Origin: Pseudomonas californiensis
GTDB taxonomy: Bacteria > Pseudomonadota > Gammaproteobacteria > Pseudomonadales > Pseudomonadaceae
Reading direction: 5' to 3'
DNA: 64,000 nt
Assembly: GCF_021147775.1 (NCBI RefSeq)
Contig: NZ_JAGTPK010000001.1
Location: 248,001-312,000, forward strand
Made by a program: the position numbers and the translations under genes. Positions 48,779 through 58,016 of this stretch are shown piece after piece. Within the stretch, counting starts at the first letter, position 1. Each line of letters begins with the position of its first letter. The notes below the pieces were generated by a model. That model saw nothing but the letters and a program-made list of their open reading frames with translations, did not search any database and had not been told where the DNA came from.

Positions 48779-48794
48779 TGCAATCAAAGGACCA
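48779..48794 (-). promoter_or_regulatory. Sigma-54-type promoter for hutU
   Basis: On the minus strand TGGTCCTTTGATTGCA has GG and GC doublets at the -24/-12 spacing and a perfect TTGCA -12 box. Transcription would begin inside the HutC operator. Sigma-54 use with CbrB or NtrC is established for hut genes of related species. The remaining 48795-48968 stretch shows nothing I can support. Confidence 0.7.
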
Positions 48795-48968
48795 ACTTTG
48801 CCTGGCTGTCGAAAACCGCGTTTTAAATAAAACGCAACGCCTTGTGGATAGCGGCCTGGAATGAATGTGCTGCAACGGGAGGTGTTGATTGAAAAGGGGC
48901 GAGGGCTGTTACCGCAAAGGTGATTTGCGCGGTTTTGGGGCGTCGGGTAACAGGGCTGTGCAGTAAAT

Positions 48969-48988
48969 GTGCGCTGGCAACAGCGCAC
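48969..48988 (-). terminator. Probable terminator of the sigma/anti-sigma operon
   Basis: GTGCGCTG pairs perfectly with CAGCGCAC around a four-base loop, about 22 bases after the anti-sigma stop. The T content behind it on the minus strand (ATTTAC) is modest. Confidence 0.5.
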
Positions 48989-49010
48989 GTAGCAGGTGTC
49001 CGAATGGCCT

Positions 49011-49715
49011 TTAGATGACCTTCACTGCGCGCCCGATGAACTGGATCGGGCCAGTCGGTTTGCCGATCGGCGAGCCGGTGGATTTTTCCAGCGTCAGCTC
49101 GAACAGCTGATTGGGTTGCAGCGGTGGCAGCTTGTCGAGCGGGATGTTCAGGCTTTGTCCGGGCTTGACCAGCCCCAGAGAAACCGGCCCCTGCCAGTCA
49201 TCGCCCTTGGTCCAGAATTCCAGCGCCTTGTCGGCTGGAACTTCGAATGCCCCCAGCGGGATAAGCTGGACTTCGTGCGGGTTGCTGGCTTGCACGACCC
49301 AGCCGGGCGCCTTGTCTTGCGGGCCTACGAGCACCACTACATAAGAAGGCGGTGGGGGCGCCTGGGTAAGCAGCGTCATGCCCAGCACCAGCGAGGCTGC
49401 CAGCCCTGCACCGGCCAGGCCGCGCCATATGGCCAGGTTGTCCCACCAGCGCACAGGTGGCTGGCGCTGAGTGCGGGGCGCTGTAAAGTCCGGCAGGTTA
49501 CGCTCGATGCGCGCCCACAGACCGGGTGAAGGCGCCACCGGTTCGGCCAGTTCGGTAAGCGGCAGCAAGCGTGCTTCCCAGGCTTGAACGGCAGCCTGCA
49601 AGTCAGGCTCGTGGTCGAGGCGCCGCTGAACGTCCAGCCTTTGTTCTGCCGACAGGGTGCCGAGCACGTACTCGCCTGCCAGGTCGTGAATGTTTTCGTG
49701 TGAAGGTCGGGTCAT
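49011..49715 (-). CDS. Anti-sigma factor (RskA-like)
   Basis: A 234-residue single-span protein. The cytoplasmic N terminus HDLAGEYVLGTLSAEQRLDV is the zinc-less anti-sigma domain, and one membrane helix (LAGAGLAASLVLGMTLL) sits near residues 95-115. The outer domain is an anti-sigma-K/RskA C-terminal beta fold. The start overlaps the sigma gene stop (ATGA). It should hold the ECF factor at the membrane until a signal releases it. Confidence 0.85.
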   Translation of the reverse strand: MTRPSHENIHDLAGEYVLGTLSAEQRLDVQRRLDHEPDLQAAVQAWEARLLPLTELAEPVAPSPGLWARIERNLPDFTAPRTQRQPPVRWWDNLAIWRGLAGAGLAASLVLGMTLLTQAPPPPSYVVVLVGPQDKAPGWVVQASNPHEVQLIPLGAFEVPADKALEFWTKGDDWQGPVSLGLVKPGQSLNIPLDKLPPLQPNQLFELTLEKSTGSPIGKPTGPIQFIGRAVKVI

Positions 49716-50278
49716 CCCATGCACTCCCGCAAAGCCGTCAGGCTGCGCTTGATCCAGGCTTTGACCGTACCTAATGGCGCGCCGATTTTCTGCGCGATTT
49801 CCTGATGCGAATAACCGTCTACATAGGCGTGAAACACACAGTTGCGGCGCACCGGTTCAAGTTGCTCCAGGCAGGAGGTGATCCGCCCGGGGTTGACCCG
49901 CCAATCGAAGGCATCGCCGGTTTCCTGCCAGCCTTCCAGGGTCGCTTGTTCGTGGTGGTCTTCACTGCCGTCATCCTCGACGCGCACTTCGCGGGCCGTG
50001 TTGCGCAGCGTGTTGAGCGCCAGATGCCGGGTCACGCTGAAAATCCAGCCGCGTGCCGAGCCGCGTGAGGCATCGAAACTGGCCGCGCGGGTCCATATCT
50101 TCAGAAACGCGTCATGCACGATGTCTTCAGCCAAGTCCCTGTCACGCACCAGCCGTTGGACCACGCCGAGCAGTCGAGCACTTTCCTGTTCATAGAGACG
50201 CTGCAACGCCTGCCGCTCACCGCGAGCGCAGGCGTGCAACGTAGCTTCGTAATCAAAAAGAGATTCGTGCGAGGACAA
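49712..50278 (-). CDS. ECF sigma factor (SigK-like)
   Basis: A 188-residue ECF sigma factor. Region 2 holds LYEQESARLLGVVQRLVRDR and DLAEDIVHDAFLKIW, region 4 YSHQEIAQKIGAPLGTVKAW. The likely start is TTG at 50278 (MSSHESLFDYEAT), because no ATG precedes region 2 in frame; this is uncertain. It is co-translated with the anti-sigma gene. Its regulon is unknown; the nearby DUF3455 gene is a candidate target. Confidence 0.87.
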   Translation of the reverse strand: MSSHESLFDYEATLHACARGERQALQRLYEQESARLLGVVQRLVRDRDLAEDIVHDAFLKIWTRAASFDASRGSARGWIFSVTRHLALNTLRNTAREVRVEDDGSEDHHEQATLEGWQETGDAFDWRVNPGRITSCLEQLEPVRRNCVFHAYVDGYSHQEIAQKIGAPLGTVKAWIKRSLTALRECMG

Positions 50279-50381
50279 GGTGATCCGCCATCGTTGGAAG
50301 ACTGCTGCCTCGTTGATATCACGAGGTTCCCGCGCAGCAGCATAGCTTACTGACTGCGCGGTGAGCGTATTCCGGCTGCGA

Positions 50382-50915
50382 TCAGTTGCTTGCCCAGAAC
50401 AGGTAGTCGGCCTGGTACTTGACCACTTCCTTCGCGCCCTTGTTGCTGGCCGCGCATGCGGTGGAGGGTGCCACGCCGCCTTTCAATGCCACACGCTGGA
50501 TGTAGGTGACGCCAGTCATGGCGCCTTTGCCTTCAGCCGGGTTGGCCTTGACCAGCTGGTAGGGCAGGTTGCCTGCGCTCGACGGGGCTACAGCAACCTG
50601 AGTGCCGGTGATTTTCGAGCCGTCTTTGGCTTCCCAGGTAGCAGGCGGACCATAGTAGGTGCCGACCTGTTTGCCGCTCTTGTCATTGAGCACGGCCTTG
50701 GGACCGACGAACGCCCATTCCATTTCGCTGGGCATGTTGGCTTTGGCGCGGCACTCGTAGGTGATCTCGCCGACGCCGGTGGTTTGCAGGGCAATCTTGT
50801 TGCCGGCCGGTACACGGACGCTTTCGGGGAGGTCAGTCTGAGCCATGGCAACGGACGACAGGCAAGTGAAAGCCAGGGTAGTACCTGCAAGGCAGAGCAA
50901 GCGTTTTGCGTTCAT
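50382..50915 (-). CDS. DUF3455-family exported protein
   Basis: A 177-residue protein with a Sec signal peptide (MNAKRLLCLAGTTLAFTCLSSVAMA, cleavage near AQT). The mature part, with VPAGNKIALQTTGVGEITYECRA and SKITGTQVAVAPSSAGNLPY, matches what I know of the DUF3455 family, whose function is unclear. ATG 50915 follows GGAGA. It lies directly upstream of the ECF sigma gene on the same strand. Confidence 0.75.
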   Translation of the reverse strand: MNAKRLLCLAGTTLAFTCLSSVAMAQTDLPESVRVPAGNKIALQTTGVGEITYECRAKANMPSEMEWAFVGPKAVLNDKSGKQVGTYYGPPATWEAKDGSKITGTQVAVAPSSAGNLPYQLVKANPAEGKGAMTGVTYIQRVALKGGVAPSTACAASNKGAKEVVKYQADYLFWASN

Positions 50916-51020
50916 GCAGAAATCTCCAGATTGTTTAACCGCGCTCAGCAACTCGAAGTGGCTGCTGTATGTACTACCCGCGAGAAAACAATCTGGATGC
51001 AGTCATTTGAAAATATTTTT

Positions 51021-52196
51021 TCAGTGGCGACTCAGACGGCTGCGCAGCAACAGAATGCCCGCGATCGCCGCGACGCCGGACCCCATCAGAACGCCGACTT
51101 TTACTTCATCGATCAGATGCGGCGCGCCCGGAAATGCCAGGTTGCCGATGAACAGGCTCATGGTGAATCCGATGCCACACAGAATCGCCACGCCATACAG
51201 CTGGACCCAGTTGCTGCCTTCCGGCAGGACGGCCAGCCCGGCACGAATCGCCAGCACTGCTGCCAGAAACACGCCAATCTGTTTGCCGACGAACAGGCCG
51301 AGTGCAACCCCAAGTGGCACCGGGTCCACCAGATTGCTCAGCGAGATACCGGAGAGTGACACGCCAGCATTGGCAAAGCCGAACACCGGCACCACTGCGA
51401 ACGCCACCCAGTAATGCATTTTCTCTTCGAGAAACAGCAGCGGCGAGCGCGCTTCCTCTTCGGGTTTACCCATCGGGATGCACAAGGCCAGCGCGACACC
51501 GGCCAGCGTCGCGTGAACGCCGGATTGCAGCACAAAAAACCACAGCACCGCGCCGAGGATCAGGTAGGGCAGCAGGCTGCGGACGTTCAGTCGATTCAGC
51601 ACGATCAACACGGCCAGCGTCACGAAGGCGGCTGCCAGCATCGGCAGGTTCAGGCCGGAGCTGTAGAAGAAGGCAATGATGGTCACCGCGCCCAGATCGT
51701 CGAGAATCGCCAACGCTGCCAGAAACACTTTCAGCGAGGTCGGCACCCGATTGCCCAGCAGCGAGAGCACGCCCAGTGCGAACGCAATGTCGGTCGCAGC
51801 GGGAATCGCCCAGCCGCTCATGGTCTGCGGGTTGCCCCAGTTGATTGCCACGTAGATCAGCGCAGGTACCAGCATGCCGCCTGCGGCCGCAAACCCGGGC
51901 AGCGCTCGCTGGCCCCAGGTGGCGAGACCACCCGCCAGCACTTCGCGTTTGATTTCCAGGCCAACCATCAGAAAGAAGATCGCCATCAGCCCGTCGTTGA
52001 TCCACAGCTCAATCGACAGGCCCAGCCAGACGCTATGCAGAATCGAGAAATAACCGGCGGCCAGTGGCGAGTTGGCGACAATCAGGGCCGCCAGCGCGGC
52101 GCCCATCAGGACAATGCCGCCCGCTGATTCGGAAGCCAGAAAGCTGGCGAGAATGGCGATGGCTCGGGGCGTTTCCTTTTTGGGAAGTTGAGTCAT
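51021..52196 (-). CDS. nhaA: NhaA Na+/H+ antiporter
   Basis: A 391-residue, eleven- to twelve-span antiporter, normal for Nha[21 protein letters not shown] and [17 protein letters not shown] carry the conserved aspartates that bind Na+/H+. It extrudes sodium in exchange for two protons. ATG 52196 follows AAGGACG; a 14-residue upstream extension is unlikely. It lies between the DUF3455 gene and hutD and has no obvious link with histidine use. Confidence 0.93.
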   Translation of the reverse strand: MTQLPKKETPRAIAILASFLASESAGGIVLMGAALAALIVANSPLAAGYFSILHSVWLGLSIELWINDGLMAIFFLMVGLEIKREVLAGGLATWGQRALPGFAAAGGMLVPALIYVAINWGNPQTMSGWAIPAATDIAFALGVLSLLGNRVPTSLKVFLAALAILDDLGAVTIIAFFYSSGLNLPMLAAAFVTLAVLIVLNRLNVRSLLPYLILGAVLWFFVLQSGVHATLAGVALALCIPMGKPEEEARSPLLFLEEKMHYWVAFAVVPVFGFANAGVSLSGISLSNLVDPVPLGVALGLFVGKQIGVFLAAVLAIRAGLAVLPEGSNWVQLYGVAILCGIGFTMSLFIGNLAFPGAPHLIDEVKVGVLMGSGVAAIAGILLLRSRLSRH

Positions 52197-52246
52197 GGTC
52201 GTCCTTGAACGAAGAGCTGATTTTTTATTAAGCGCCAAGCATACCT

Positions 52247-52843
52247 TTATTGGCCTGTGGCATTCAGCTCAATCAGACAGCAGCGACTGATGCGCGGCGA
52301 TTGCAGTTCAATTTCCAGCAGGCCGCCTGCATGTTGCACCTGGGCACAGTCGTGTTTGCCGAGCACATCCCATGGCTGGCCGCCGACGCTGATCGCTACT
52401 TGTTCGGCCACGCTGAACAGCAGGAGGGTATCGGCTGAGCTGAACAACCGTTGCGGCTGTCGCACATCGATCCATTGCAGGCGCGCGCTGTAGCGGTGTG
52501 CTGCGTAGATCAGGTTGAAGTCGCGGATCGGCCCGTCGAGCAGGGTGCAACTGACCGTGCTGTCGCCGCTGAAGGCAAACGGGTCGGAGGGCAGCAGCTC
52601 GCGGCTGGTGATGCCATCGACATCCAGCGTCATGCCCGCGCCCTGCAGCACGGTGATGATGCGCTGATATCCGGCAAACACGGAAAATCCGCCCGAGGCT
52701 TCGATGTCGGCTATCGACAGCCGCCAGCCGAAACCATCCAGGTCCTGACCGCCATCGCGGGTGATTTCTTCAGTGCTGCCGCCGCCATTCTTCCACGGCA
52801 TGCGGGGGTAATCGACGGCACGCAGGATACGGGTCTGGGTCAT
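52247..52843 (-). CDS. hutD: HutD family protein
   Basis: A 198-residue cupin-fold protein starting [20 protein letters not shown]. The [12 protein letters not shown] motif is the family mark. In P. fluorescens HutD limits over-activity of the hut pathway and may bind formylglutamate or urocanate; it is not a catabolic enzyme. ATG 52843 overlaps the hutC stop (ATGA), giving a hutCD operon. A longer frame runs back into hutC and is rejected. Confidence 0.87.
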   Translation of the reverse strand: MTQTRILRAVDYPRMPWKNGGGSTEEITRDGGQDLDGFGWRLSIADIEASGGFSVFAGYQRIITVLQGAGMTLDVDGITSRELLPSDPFAFSGDSTVSCTLLDGPIRDFNLIYAAHRYSARLQWIDVRQPQRLFSSADTLLLFSVAEQVAISVGGQPWDVLGKHDCAQVQHAGGLLEIELQSPRISRCCLIELNATGQ

Positions 52844-53589
52844 TTGGTGAAGCGTCCTTCCAGGCGATGACGGGAACCGGGGTGGATCAGACGTGCTGCC
52901 GTGACAGGCTGGCGGCCGGACCAGGTGCGGCGGCGAATCAACAGACACGGCTCACCGGCTTCAATCTGCAACAGCCGGCACTCGTCGGCCTCGGCCAGAA
53001 TTGCTTCGACCACATGCTCACCTTCGGTCAGCGGTGCGACCTGAGACAGATAGGCGTAGGGCGTTTGTCGGGTGAAGTCCTGGCTGAGGTAGTCCGGCGC
53101 CACCAGCGCATTCACGAAACGGTCTTCTATCTGCACCGGAATATCGTTTTCAAAGTGCACGATCAGCGAGTGAAAGACCCGCTGGCCCTCACGCATGTCC
53201 AGGGCCAGGGCGCGTTCGGAGCCGGCGGCTTCTTCACGCAGGACGATGACGTGGCACGTATGACGGTGGCCACGCGAGGCGATTTCATCGGCTATGTTAT
53301 GGATTTCGAACAGCGCCGACTGGCTTTTGGGTTCGGCCACGAATGTTCCGACACCTTGCATGCGGACCAGCAAACCCTCTGCGGTCAATTCACGCAGCGC
53401 GCGGTTGATGGTCATCCGGCTGAAGCCCAGTTGGGTCACCAGCTCGCTTTCGGAAGGTACCCGATGGTGCGGCGGCCACGTGCCATTTTGAATCTGCAGC
53501 GCGATCATGTGTTTGACGCGGGCATACAACGGTGCGGGACTTTCGCCCATCTGGGCTGCCAGGGTGGAAGGGGCGGGCGTAGTCGGCAC
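52840..53589 (-). CDS. hutC: Histidine utilisation repressor (GntR family)
   Basis: A 249-residue GntR/HutC-subfamily regulator. The winged helix is VPSESELVTQLGFSRMTINR with RALRELTAEGLLVRMQGVGTF; the C-terminal UTRA domain binds urocanate. It represses hut promoters until urocanate appears. Candidate targets are the operator before hutU and an AT-rich repeat before the divergent hutF. It lies 150 bases from hutF. Confidence 0.92.
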   Translation of the reverse strand: MPTTPAPSTLAAQMGESPAPLYARVKHMIALQIQNGTWPPHHRVPSESELVTQLGFSRMTINRALRELTAEGLLVRMQGVGTFVAEPKSQSALFEIHNIADEIASRGHRHTCHVIVLREEAAGSERALALDMREGQRVFHSLIVHFENDIPVQIEDRFVNALVAPDYLSQDFTRQTPYAYLSQVAPLTEGEHVVEAILAEADECRLLQIEAGEPCLLIRRRTWSGRQPVTAARLIHPGSRHRLEGRFTK

Positions 53590-53695
53590 AGGTGAGTCCT
53601 TGTTGTTGGGATGATTCAGGCATTGGCGGCAATCACGCTAACCATTATCCCTGTGCACGGCAAGCGTGCCTGCGGTTTACCGGCAGGTTAAACGT

Positions 53696-53712
53696 CTGTA
53701 TATGTATATATA
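53696..53712. promoter_or_regulatory. Candidate HutC site in the hutC-hutF gap
   Basis: CTGTATATGTATATATA is an AT-rich, partly symmetric TGTATA/TATACA-like stretch 27 bases before hutF. It resembles the hutU operator less closely than would be ideal, so the call is tentative. Confidence 0.4.
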
Positions 53713-53738
53713 AATTACAGTGATGGGGTGTGAAGTCA

Positions 53739-55103
53739 ATGTCAGCCTTCTTTGCCGAACGCGCGCTACTGCCTGACGGCTGGGCCAGTAACGTACGTCT
53801 GGAAGTCAGCCCGGAAGGGCTCTTGACGCGTGTGCAGGCCAATGCCGAGCGTCAGGATGCTGAAATCGTCAGCGGTCCGCTGTTGCCCGGCATGCCAAAT
53901 CTGCACTCGCATGCGTTCCAGCGTGCAATGGCTGGCCTGGCCGAAGTGGCGGGTAATCCGAACGACAGCTTCTGGACCTGGCGCGACCTCATGTACCGGC
54001 TGGTGGGGCAGATCAGCCCGCAGCAGTTGGGTGTGATTGCCCGCCAGCTGTACATCGAAATGCTCAAGGGCGGTTACACCTCTGTCGCTGAGTTCCATTA
54101 CGTGCATCAGGACCCGGACGGCAAGCCGTATGCCGACCCTGCAGAGCTGGCGTTGCAGATCAGCCAGGCTGCAAGCTCGGTCGGCATCGGTCTGACGCTG
54201 CTGCCGGTGCTCTACAGCCATTCAGGTTTTGGCGGGCAAGCACCGAACGAAGGGCAGCGCCGATTTATCCACAGCACCGAGAGTTACCTGGAATTGCAGG
54301 CGCGTCTGCAGCCGTTGCTGGCGCGTCAGCCGACGCAACAGCTGGGGCTGTGCTTTCACTCGCTGCGCGCCGTGACGCCGCAGCAGATCAGTGACGTGCT
54401 GGCGGCCAGCGATCAGCAATGCCCGGTGCATATCCACATTGCCGAGCAACAGAAGGAGGTGGATGACTGCCTCGCATGGAGCGGCCGACGCCCGTTGCAA
54501 TGGCTGTATGAGAACGCGCCTGTGGATAACCGTTGGTGTCTGGTTCATGCCACTCATGCCGAAGTGGATGAAGTCAGCCTGATGGCGCAAAGCGGCGCGG
54601 TGGCGGGTTTGTGCCTGACCACCGAAGCCAATCTGGGCGACGGTATCTTTCCTGCGGTGGATTACATCGCGCAGGGCGGCCGCTGGGGCATTGGTTCTGA
54701 CAGCCATGTTTCGCTCAGCGTGGTCGAAGAATTGCGTTGGCTTGAGTACGGGCAGCGTCTGCGGGATCAGCGCCGCAACCGGCTGTATCGCAGCGATCAG
54801 CCCATGGTTGGTCGGACGCTGTTCGATGCTGCACTGGCGGGCGGCGCTCAGGCGCTGGGCCAGCCAATTGGCAAACTGGAAGCCGGCCAACGCGCTGATT
54901 GGCTGGTGCTGGATGGCAACGATCCGTACATCGCTACCGCGACTGGCGACGCAATCCTCAATCGCTGGCTGTTTGCAGGCAGTGACCGCCAGATCAGCGA
55001 CGTCGCGGTCAACGGCCGCTGGGTTGTACGCGAAGGTCGGCACGCCGCAGAAGAACAGAGCAGCCGTGAGTTTGCGCAGGTGTTGAAAGCGTTGCTGGGG
55101 TAG
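53739..55103 (+). CDS. hutF: Formimidoylglutamate deiminase
   Basis: A 454-residue amidohydrolase. MPNLHSHAFQRAMAGLAE gives the HxH zinc ligands, HIHIAEQQKEVDDC the third histidine, VHATHAEVDEV the next, and IGSDSHVSLSVVEELRW the catalytic aspartate. It converts N-formimino-glutamate to N-formylglutamate and ammonia, so with HutG this window encodes the five-step Pseudomonas route. ATG 53739 is behind GGGGTG; the GTG nine bases upstream is an alternative. It is divergent from hutC. Confidence 0.93.
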   Translation: MSAFFAERALLPDGWASNVRLEVSPEGLLTRVQANAERQDAEIVSGPLLPGMPNLHSHAFQRAMAGLAEVAGNPNDSFWTWRDLMYRLVGQISPQQLGVIARQLYIEMLKGGYTSVAEFHYVHQDPDGKPYADPAELALQISQAASSVGIGLTLLPVLYSHSGFGGQAPNEGQRRFIHSTESYLELQARLQPLLARQPTQQLGLCFHSLRAVTPQQISDVLAASDQQCPVHIHIAEQQKEVDDCLAWSGRRPLQWLYENAPVDNRWCLVHATHAEVDEVSLMAQSGAVAGLCLTTEANLGDGIFPAVDYIAQGGRWGIGSDSHVSLSVVEELRWLEYGQRLRDQRRNRLYRSDQPMVGRTLFDAALAGGAQALGQPIGKLEAGQRADWLVLDGNDPYIATATGDAILNRWLFAGSDRQISDVAVNGRWVVREGRHAAEEQSSREFAQVLKALLG

Positions 55104-55133
55104 GGAAGGCTGACGCGCTGTACTTCGATTGGC

Positions 55134-55232
55134 CTTCGCCAGCAAGCTGGCTCCCACAGGTGCCGGGCATCTTTGAGTCAGCTGACTGTCAGGGTGCACA
55201 TGGCTTCAGTGGGAGCGAGCTTGCTTGCGAAG
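55134..55232. repeat. Inverted pair of REP sequences (REPIN-like)
   Basis: CTTCGCCAGCAAGCTGGCTC begins the left copy (55134-55157) and GTGGGAGCGAGCTTGCTTGC the right copy (55209-55232). The two are inverted relatives, each with an internal palindrome, separated by about 51 bases. They are typical extragenic palindromic elements of Pseudomonas, spread by RAYT transposases, here after hutF and before the convergent lipocalin gene. Confidence 0.88.
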
Positions 55233-55277
55233 CAGCCGGTATCGGCAGCCATTCAGACGGCGTTCCCGTAAGCCCTT

Positions 55278-55856
55278 TTACTTGTCTGCCTTGCCGATTT
55301 TCGAGTCATCTTCGCGCCAGATCAGTCGCGAAGTGTCATAGCCCTGTTGGCGGGCGTCGCTCAGCATGCGCTGTTTGACCGACTCTGACACAACCGGCGT
55401 GCGTGACAGCAACCAGAGGTATTTGCGGTTCGGATTGCCGACAATGGCAGTCTTGTAACCGTCGCTGACGTTCAGTACCCAGTAGTCACCCTTGGCAACG
55501 CCCGGCAGCAAACGTGAGAACCAGTTGTCGAACACGACCCACAGCTTGTCGGTCTTGCCCGCCACTTGCGGCGAGGCCGTACCGTTTACTTCGTTCCACT
55601 CGCCTTCAACGGTGCGGCAACGGTTGGTCACTGCAATGTTGCCGTCGTCCTTGAGTCGATAATGTGCTTCGGACTGCGCGCAATTGCGCTGGAAGAACAT
55701 CGGCAGACGCGCCAACTCGTACCAGGTGCCTTGATATTGCTTAAGGTCCACGCTGTCGACGGTTCGCGGTTCAAGGTTGTCGGCAGAGTGTGCAAAGCCG
55801 ATCGCCAGGAAGCTGGCCATGACAAAAATTCCAAAACGTACCAGTACCTTGATCAT
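55278..55856 (-). CDS. Bacterial lipocalin (Blc-like)
   Basis: A 192-residue lipocalin. A signal peptide (MIKVLVRFGIFVMASFLAIG) precedes the fold signature YQGTWYELARLPMFFQRNCA; later strands include GDYWVLNVSDGYKTAIVGNP and the C-terminal LIWREDDSK. Blc proteins bind lipids such as lysophospholipid. No lipobox cysteine follows the signal peptide, so it is probably periplasmic and not a lipoprotein. The next gene upstream, a small lipoprotein, is only four bases away and may be co-transcribed. Confidence 0.87.
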   Translation of the reverse strand: MIKVLVRFGIFVMASFLAIGFAHSADNLEPRTVDSVDLKQYQGTWYELARLPMFFQRNCAQSEAHYRLKDDGNIAVTNRCRTVEGEWNEVNGTASPQVAGKTDKLWVVFDNWFSRLLPGVAKGDYWVLNVSDGYKTAIVGNPNRKYLWLLSRTPVVSESVKQRMLSDARQQGYDTSRLIWREDDSKIGKADK

Positions 55857-55860
55857 GGGG

Positions 55861-56115
55861 TTATTTCAGGCCCTGGCCGGAGAACATCAGAACCTTGTCA
55901 GCCGCGTACTGCACACTGATAAACGACTTTTGATCGCCCCACGTGCAACTGGACATCCCCAGCGCACCGGAACATTCGGTCGGGCTGCCCAGCAGCGACT
56001 CGACCTGAGCCTTGGGCATGCCTGCGGAAAGTTTGGAGTAGTTTTCCTGAGTGATTTTGCTGCACGCAGCCAGCAACACGCAGAACGAGAGTAACGCGAC
56101 AGAACGCAGGGACAT
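55861..56115 (-). CDS. Small BamE-like (DUF3862-type) lipoprotein
   Basis: An 84-residue precursor with lipobox LLAAC after MSLRSVALLSFCVLLAACSK, so it is probably an outer-membrane-anchored lipoprotein. The mature part, LSAGMPKAQVESLLGSPTEC and ADKVLMFSGQGL, fits the SmpA/BamE-like fold. A cysteine pair (TEC, SSC) may form a disulfide. ATG 56115 follows AGGAGC. It lies four bases upstream of the lipocalin gene in the same direction. Confidence 0.75.
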   Translation of the reverse strand: MSLRSVALLSFCVLLAACSKITQENYSKLSAGMPKAQVESLLGSPTECSGALGMSSCTWGDQKSFISVQYAADKVLMFSGQGLK

Positions 56116-56250
56116 GGATGTAGCTCCTGAACGGAAGGGGGTCGCGTCGCAACGAGGGCTGATTGCAGCCTGACACTGGCGCTGTACCGGAAGCTTAGAA
56201 GAGAAAAAGGTGATCTGGTTCCCGGAGCACACAAGGATTTGTGCGGAGGA

Positions 56251-56853
56251 TCAGAAGCTTGAGCCGGGCTCTTTGAGAAAGCGGATTTCTTCATCGGTCG
56301 ACGTTCTGCCCAGAATCGCGTTGCGATGCGGGAAACGTCCGAAGCGGGCGATGATTTTCTGGTGGCGCTCGGCGTAATCCAGGCTGCCGACGAAGTAGTT
56401 GCGTTCAGTGACAGGCACATCGGCAAGCAAGCGGGTGAAGCAGGCGATTGCCTGATTCTGCGTGTCGAGGTCTTCGCTGTGTTCCAGCACCAGATAGATA
56501 AACGTGCGTTCAAGCGGTGCCAGATGCTGATCGCGGCCCAGCTTCAACCCATGTTGTACCAGCGTCTGCGCACGCTGATCACCGGCATAGGCGTGTGGGG
56601 TATCGCGATGGATCATGCGCGGCAGTTGATCAAGCAGGATGACCAGTGCCAGCAAGCCTTTCGGGCTTTCTGCCCACTCATCAAGACCGCCTGCCAGTGC
56701 TTCTTCGACCTGATCACCGAAGCGTTCGCGGGCTTCGGTGTCGTTTGCCTGGTGCTTGCCAAACCAGAGCCTGTTCCTGGTTTTCACCACTTCTGCCGAG
56801 GAATCGGCCGAGCCGAACCACCAGTCAAGCAGCGACAACCAGGGTGCAGGCAT
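56251..56853 (-). CDS. DUF924-family protein
   Basis: A 200-residue, helix-rich protein with WWFGSADSSAEVVKTRNRLW near the N terminus, LLALVILLDQLPRMIHRDTP, and YAERHQKIIARFGRFPHRNA near the C terminus, the marks of DUF924. Its reaction is not established. It starts six bases after fbp ends and so is probably co-transcribed with it. Confidence 0.85.
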   Translation of the reverse strand: MPAPWLSLLDWWFGSADSSAEVVKTRNRLWFGKHQANDTEARERFGDQVEEALAGGLDEWAESPKGLLALVILLDQLPRMIHRDTPHAYAGDQRAQTLVQHGLKLGRDQHLAPLERTFIYLVLEHSEDLDTQNQAIACFTRLLADVPVTERNYFVGSLDYAERHQKIIARFGRFPHRNAILGRTSTDEEIRFLKEPGSSF

Positions 56854-56859
56854 CAGCTT

Positions 56860-57870
56860 TTATTCCTTGTGATACGCCGTGGCGCGCTCGACTTCCTGCT
56901 TGGAGCCCAGGAACACTGCGACGCGCTGGTGCAGGCCTTCAGGCTGGATGTCGAGGATGCGCTGATGGCCGTCGGTCGACGCGCCGCCGGCTTGTTCAAC
57001 CAGGAACGACATCGGGTTGGCTTCGTACATCAGGCGCAGCTTGCCTGGTTTCTCAGGCTCACGGCTGTCACGCGGGTACATGAACAGACCGCCACGGGTC
57101 AGAATACGGTGCACGTCAGCAACCATCGCCGCCACCCAGCGCATGTTGTAGTTCTTTTTCAGCGGACCGTCTTCACCGGCCAGCAGTTCGCCCACGTAAC
57201 GTTGTACCGGAGCTTCCCAGTGACGCTGGTTGGACATGTTGATAGCGAATTCCTGAGTGGTCTCAGGGATGGTGATGTCTTCGTGAGTCAGCACGAAGCT
57301 GCCCATTTCGCGGTCCAGCGTGAAGCCTTTGACGCCGTCACCCAGGGTCAGGATCAGCATGGTTTGCGGACCGTAGATGGCATAACCGGCAGCTACCTGC
57401 TCGGTGCCTGGCTGCAGGAAGGCTTTTTCGTTCAGCGCTTCGTTCTGGCTCAGGTACTGATTGGGGCAACGCAATACCGAGAAGATGGTGCCGACTGGCG
57501 CGTTGATGTCGATGTTGGATGAGCCGTCCAGTGGGTCGAACACCAGCAGGTACGCGCCTTTCGGGTATTTGCCCGGGATCTGGTAGGCGTTGTCCATTTC
57601 TTCGGACGCCATGCCGGCCAGGTGACCGCCCCATTCGTTGGCTTCAAGCAGGATTTCGTTGGAGATCACGTCGAGCTTTTTCTGCACTTCACCCTGCACG
57701 TTCTCGGTGCCCATGCTGCCGAGAACGCCGCCCAGCGCGCCCTTGGAGACGGCGTGGCTGATTTCCTTGCATGCTCGCGCCACCACTTCGATCAGGAAGC
57801 GCAGATCGGCAGGGGTGTTGTTGCTGCGGGTCTGCTCAATCAAGTAGCGACTTAGTGTAACGCGGGACAT
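56860..57870 (-). CDS. fbp: Fructose-1,6-bisphosphatase class 1
   Basis: A 336-residue sugar phosphatase of the class 1 type. The metal motif is [20 protein letters not shown], preceded by [11 protein letters not shown] (Glu ligand), with [12 protein letters not shown] and GGLFMYPRD segments at the substrate side. It removes the 1-phosphate from fructose-1,6-bisphosphate in gluconeogenesis, needed here because histidine, GABA and polyamines enter at C4-C5 acids. Its gene precedes the DUF924 gene. Confidence 0.95.
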   Translation of the reverse strand: MSRVTLSRYLIEQTRSNNTPADLRFLIEVVARACKEISHAVSKGALGGVLGSMGTENVQGEVQKKLDVISNEILLEANEWGGHLAGMASEEMDNAYQIPGKYPKGAYLLVFDPLDGSSNIDINAPVGTIFSVLRCPNQYLSQNEALNEKAFLQPGTEQVAAGYAIYGPQTMLILTLGDGVKGFTLDREMGSFVLTHEDITIPETTQEFAINMSNQRHWEAPVQRYVGELLAGEDGPLKKNYNMRWVAAMVADVHRILTRGGLFMYPRDSREPEKPGKLRLMYEANPMSFLVEQAGGASTDGHQRILDIQPEGLHQRVAVFLGSKQEVERATAYHKE

Positions 57871-57995
57871 GGATAGCTCCGAAAATAGGGGTATGAAAAC
57901 CCGCGCAGTTTAACGCGAGTGGCGACGTAATACTGCTATCAGACTGGGTTATGGCGGTTTCAGTTCAGATGCCCGCTCAGCGTAGCTGTAAAATG

Positions 57996-58012
57996 GGCGG
58001 TGATGGACCGCC
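57996..58012 (-). terminator. Weak hairpin after the DUF3999 gene
   Basis: GGCGGT pairs with ACCGCC around a five-base loop. On the minus strand it is followed by CATTTTA, a weak T run. It lies right after the DUF3999 stop. Confidence 0.4.
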
Positions 58013-58016
58013 GGTT

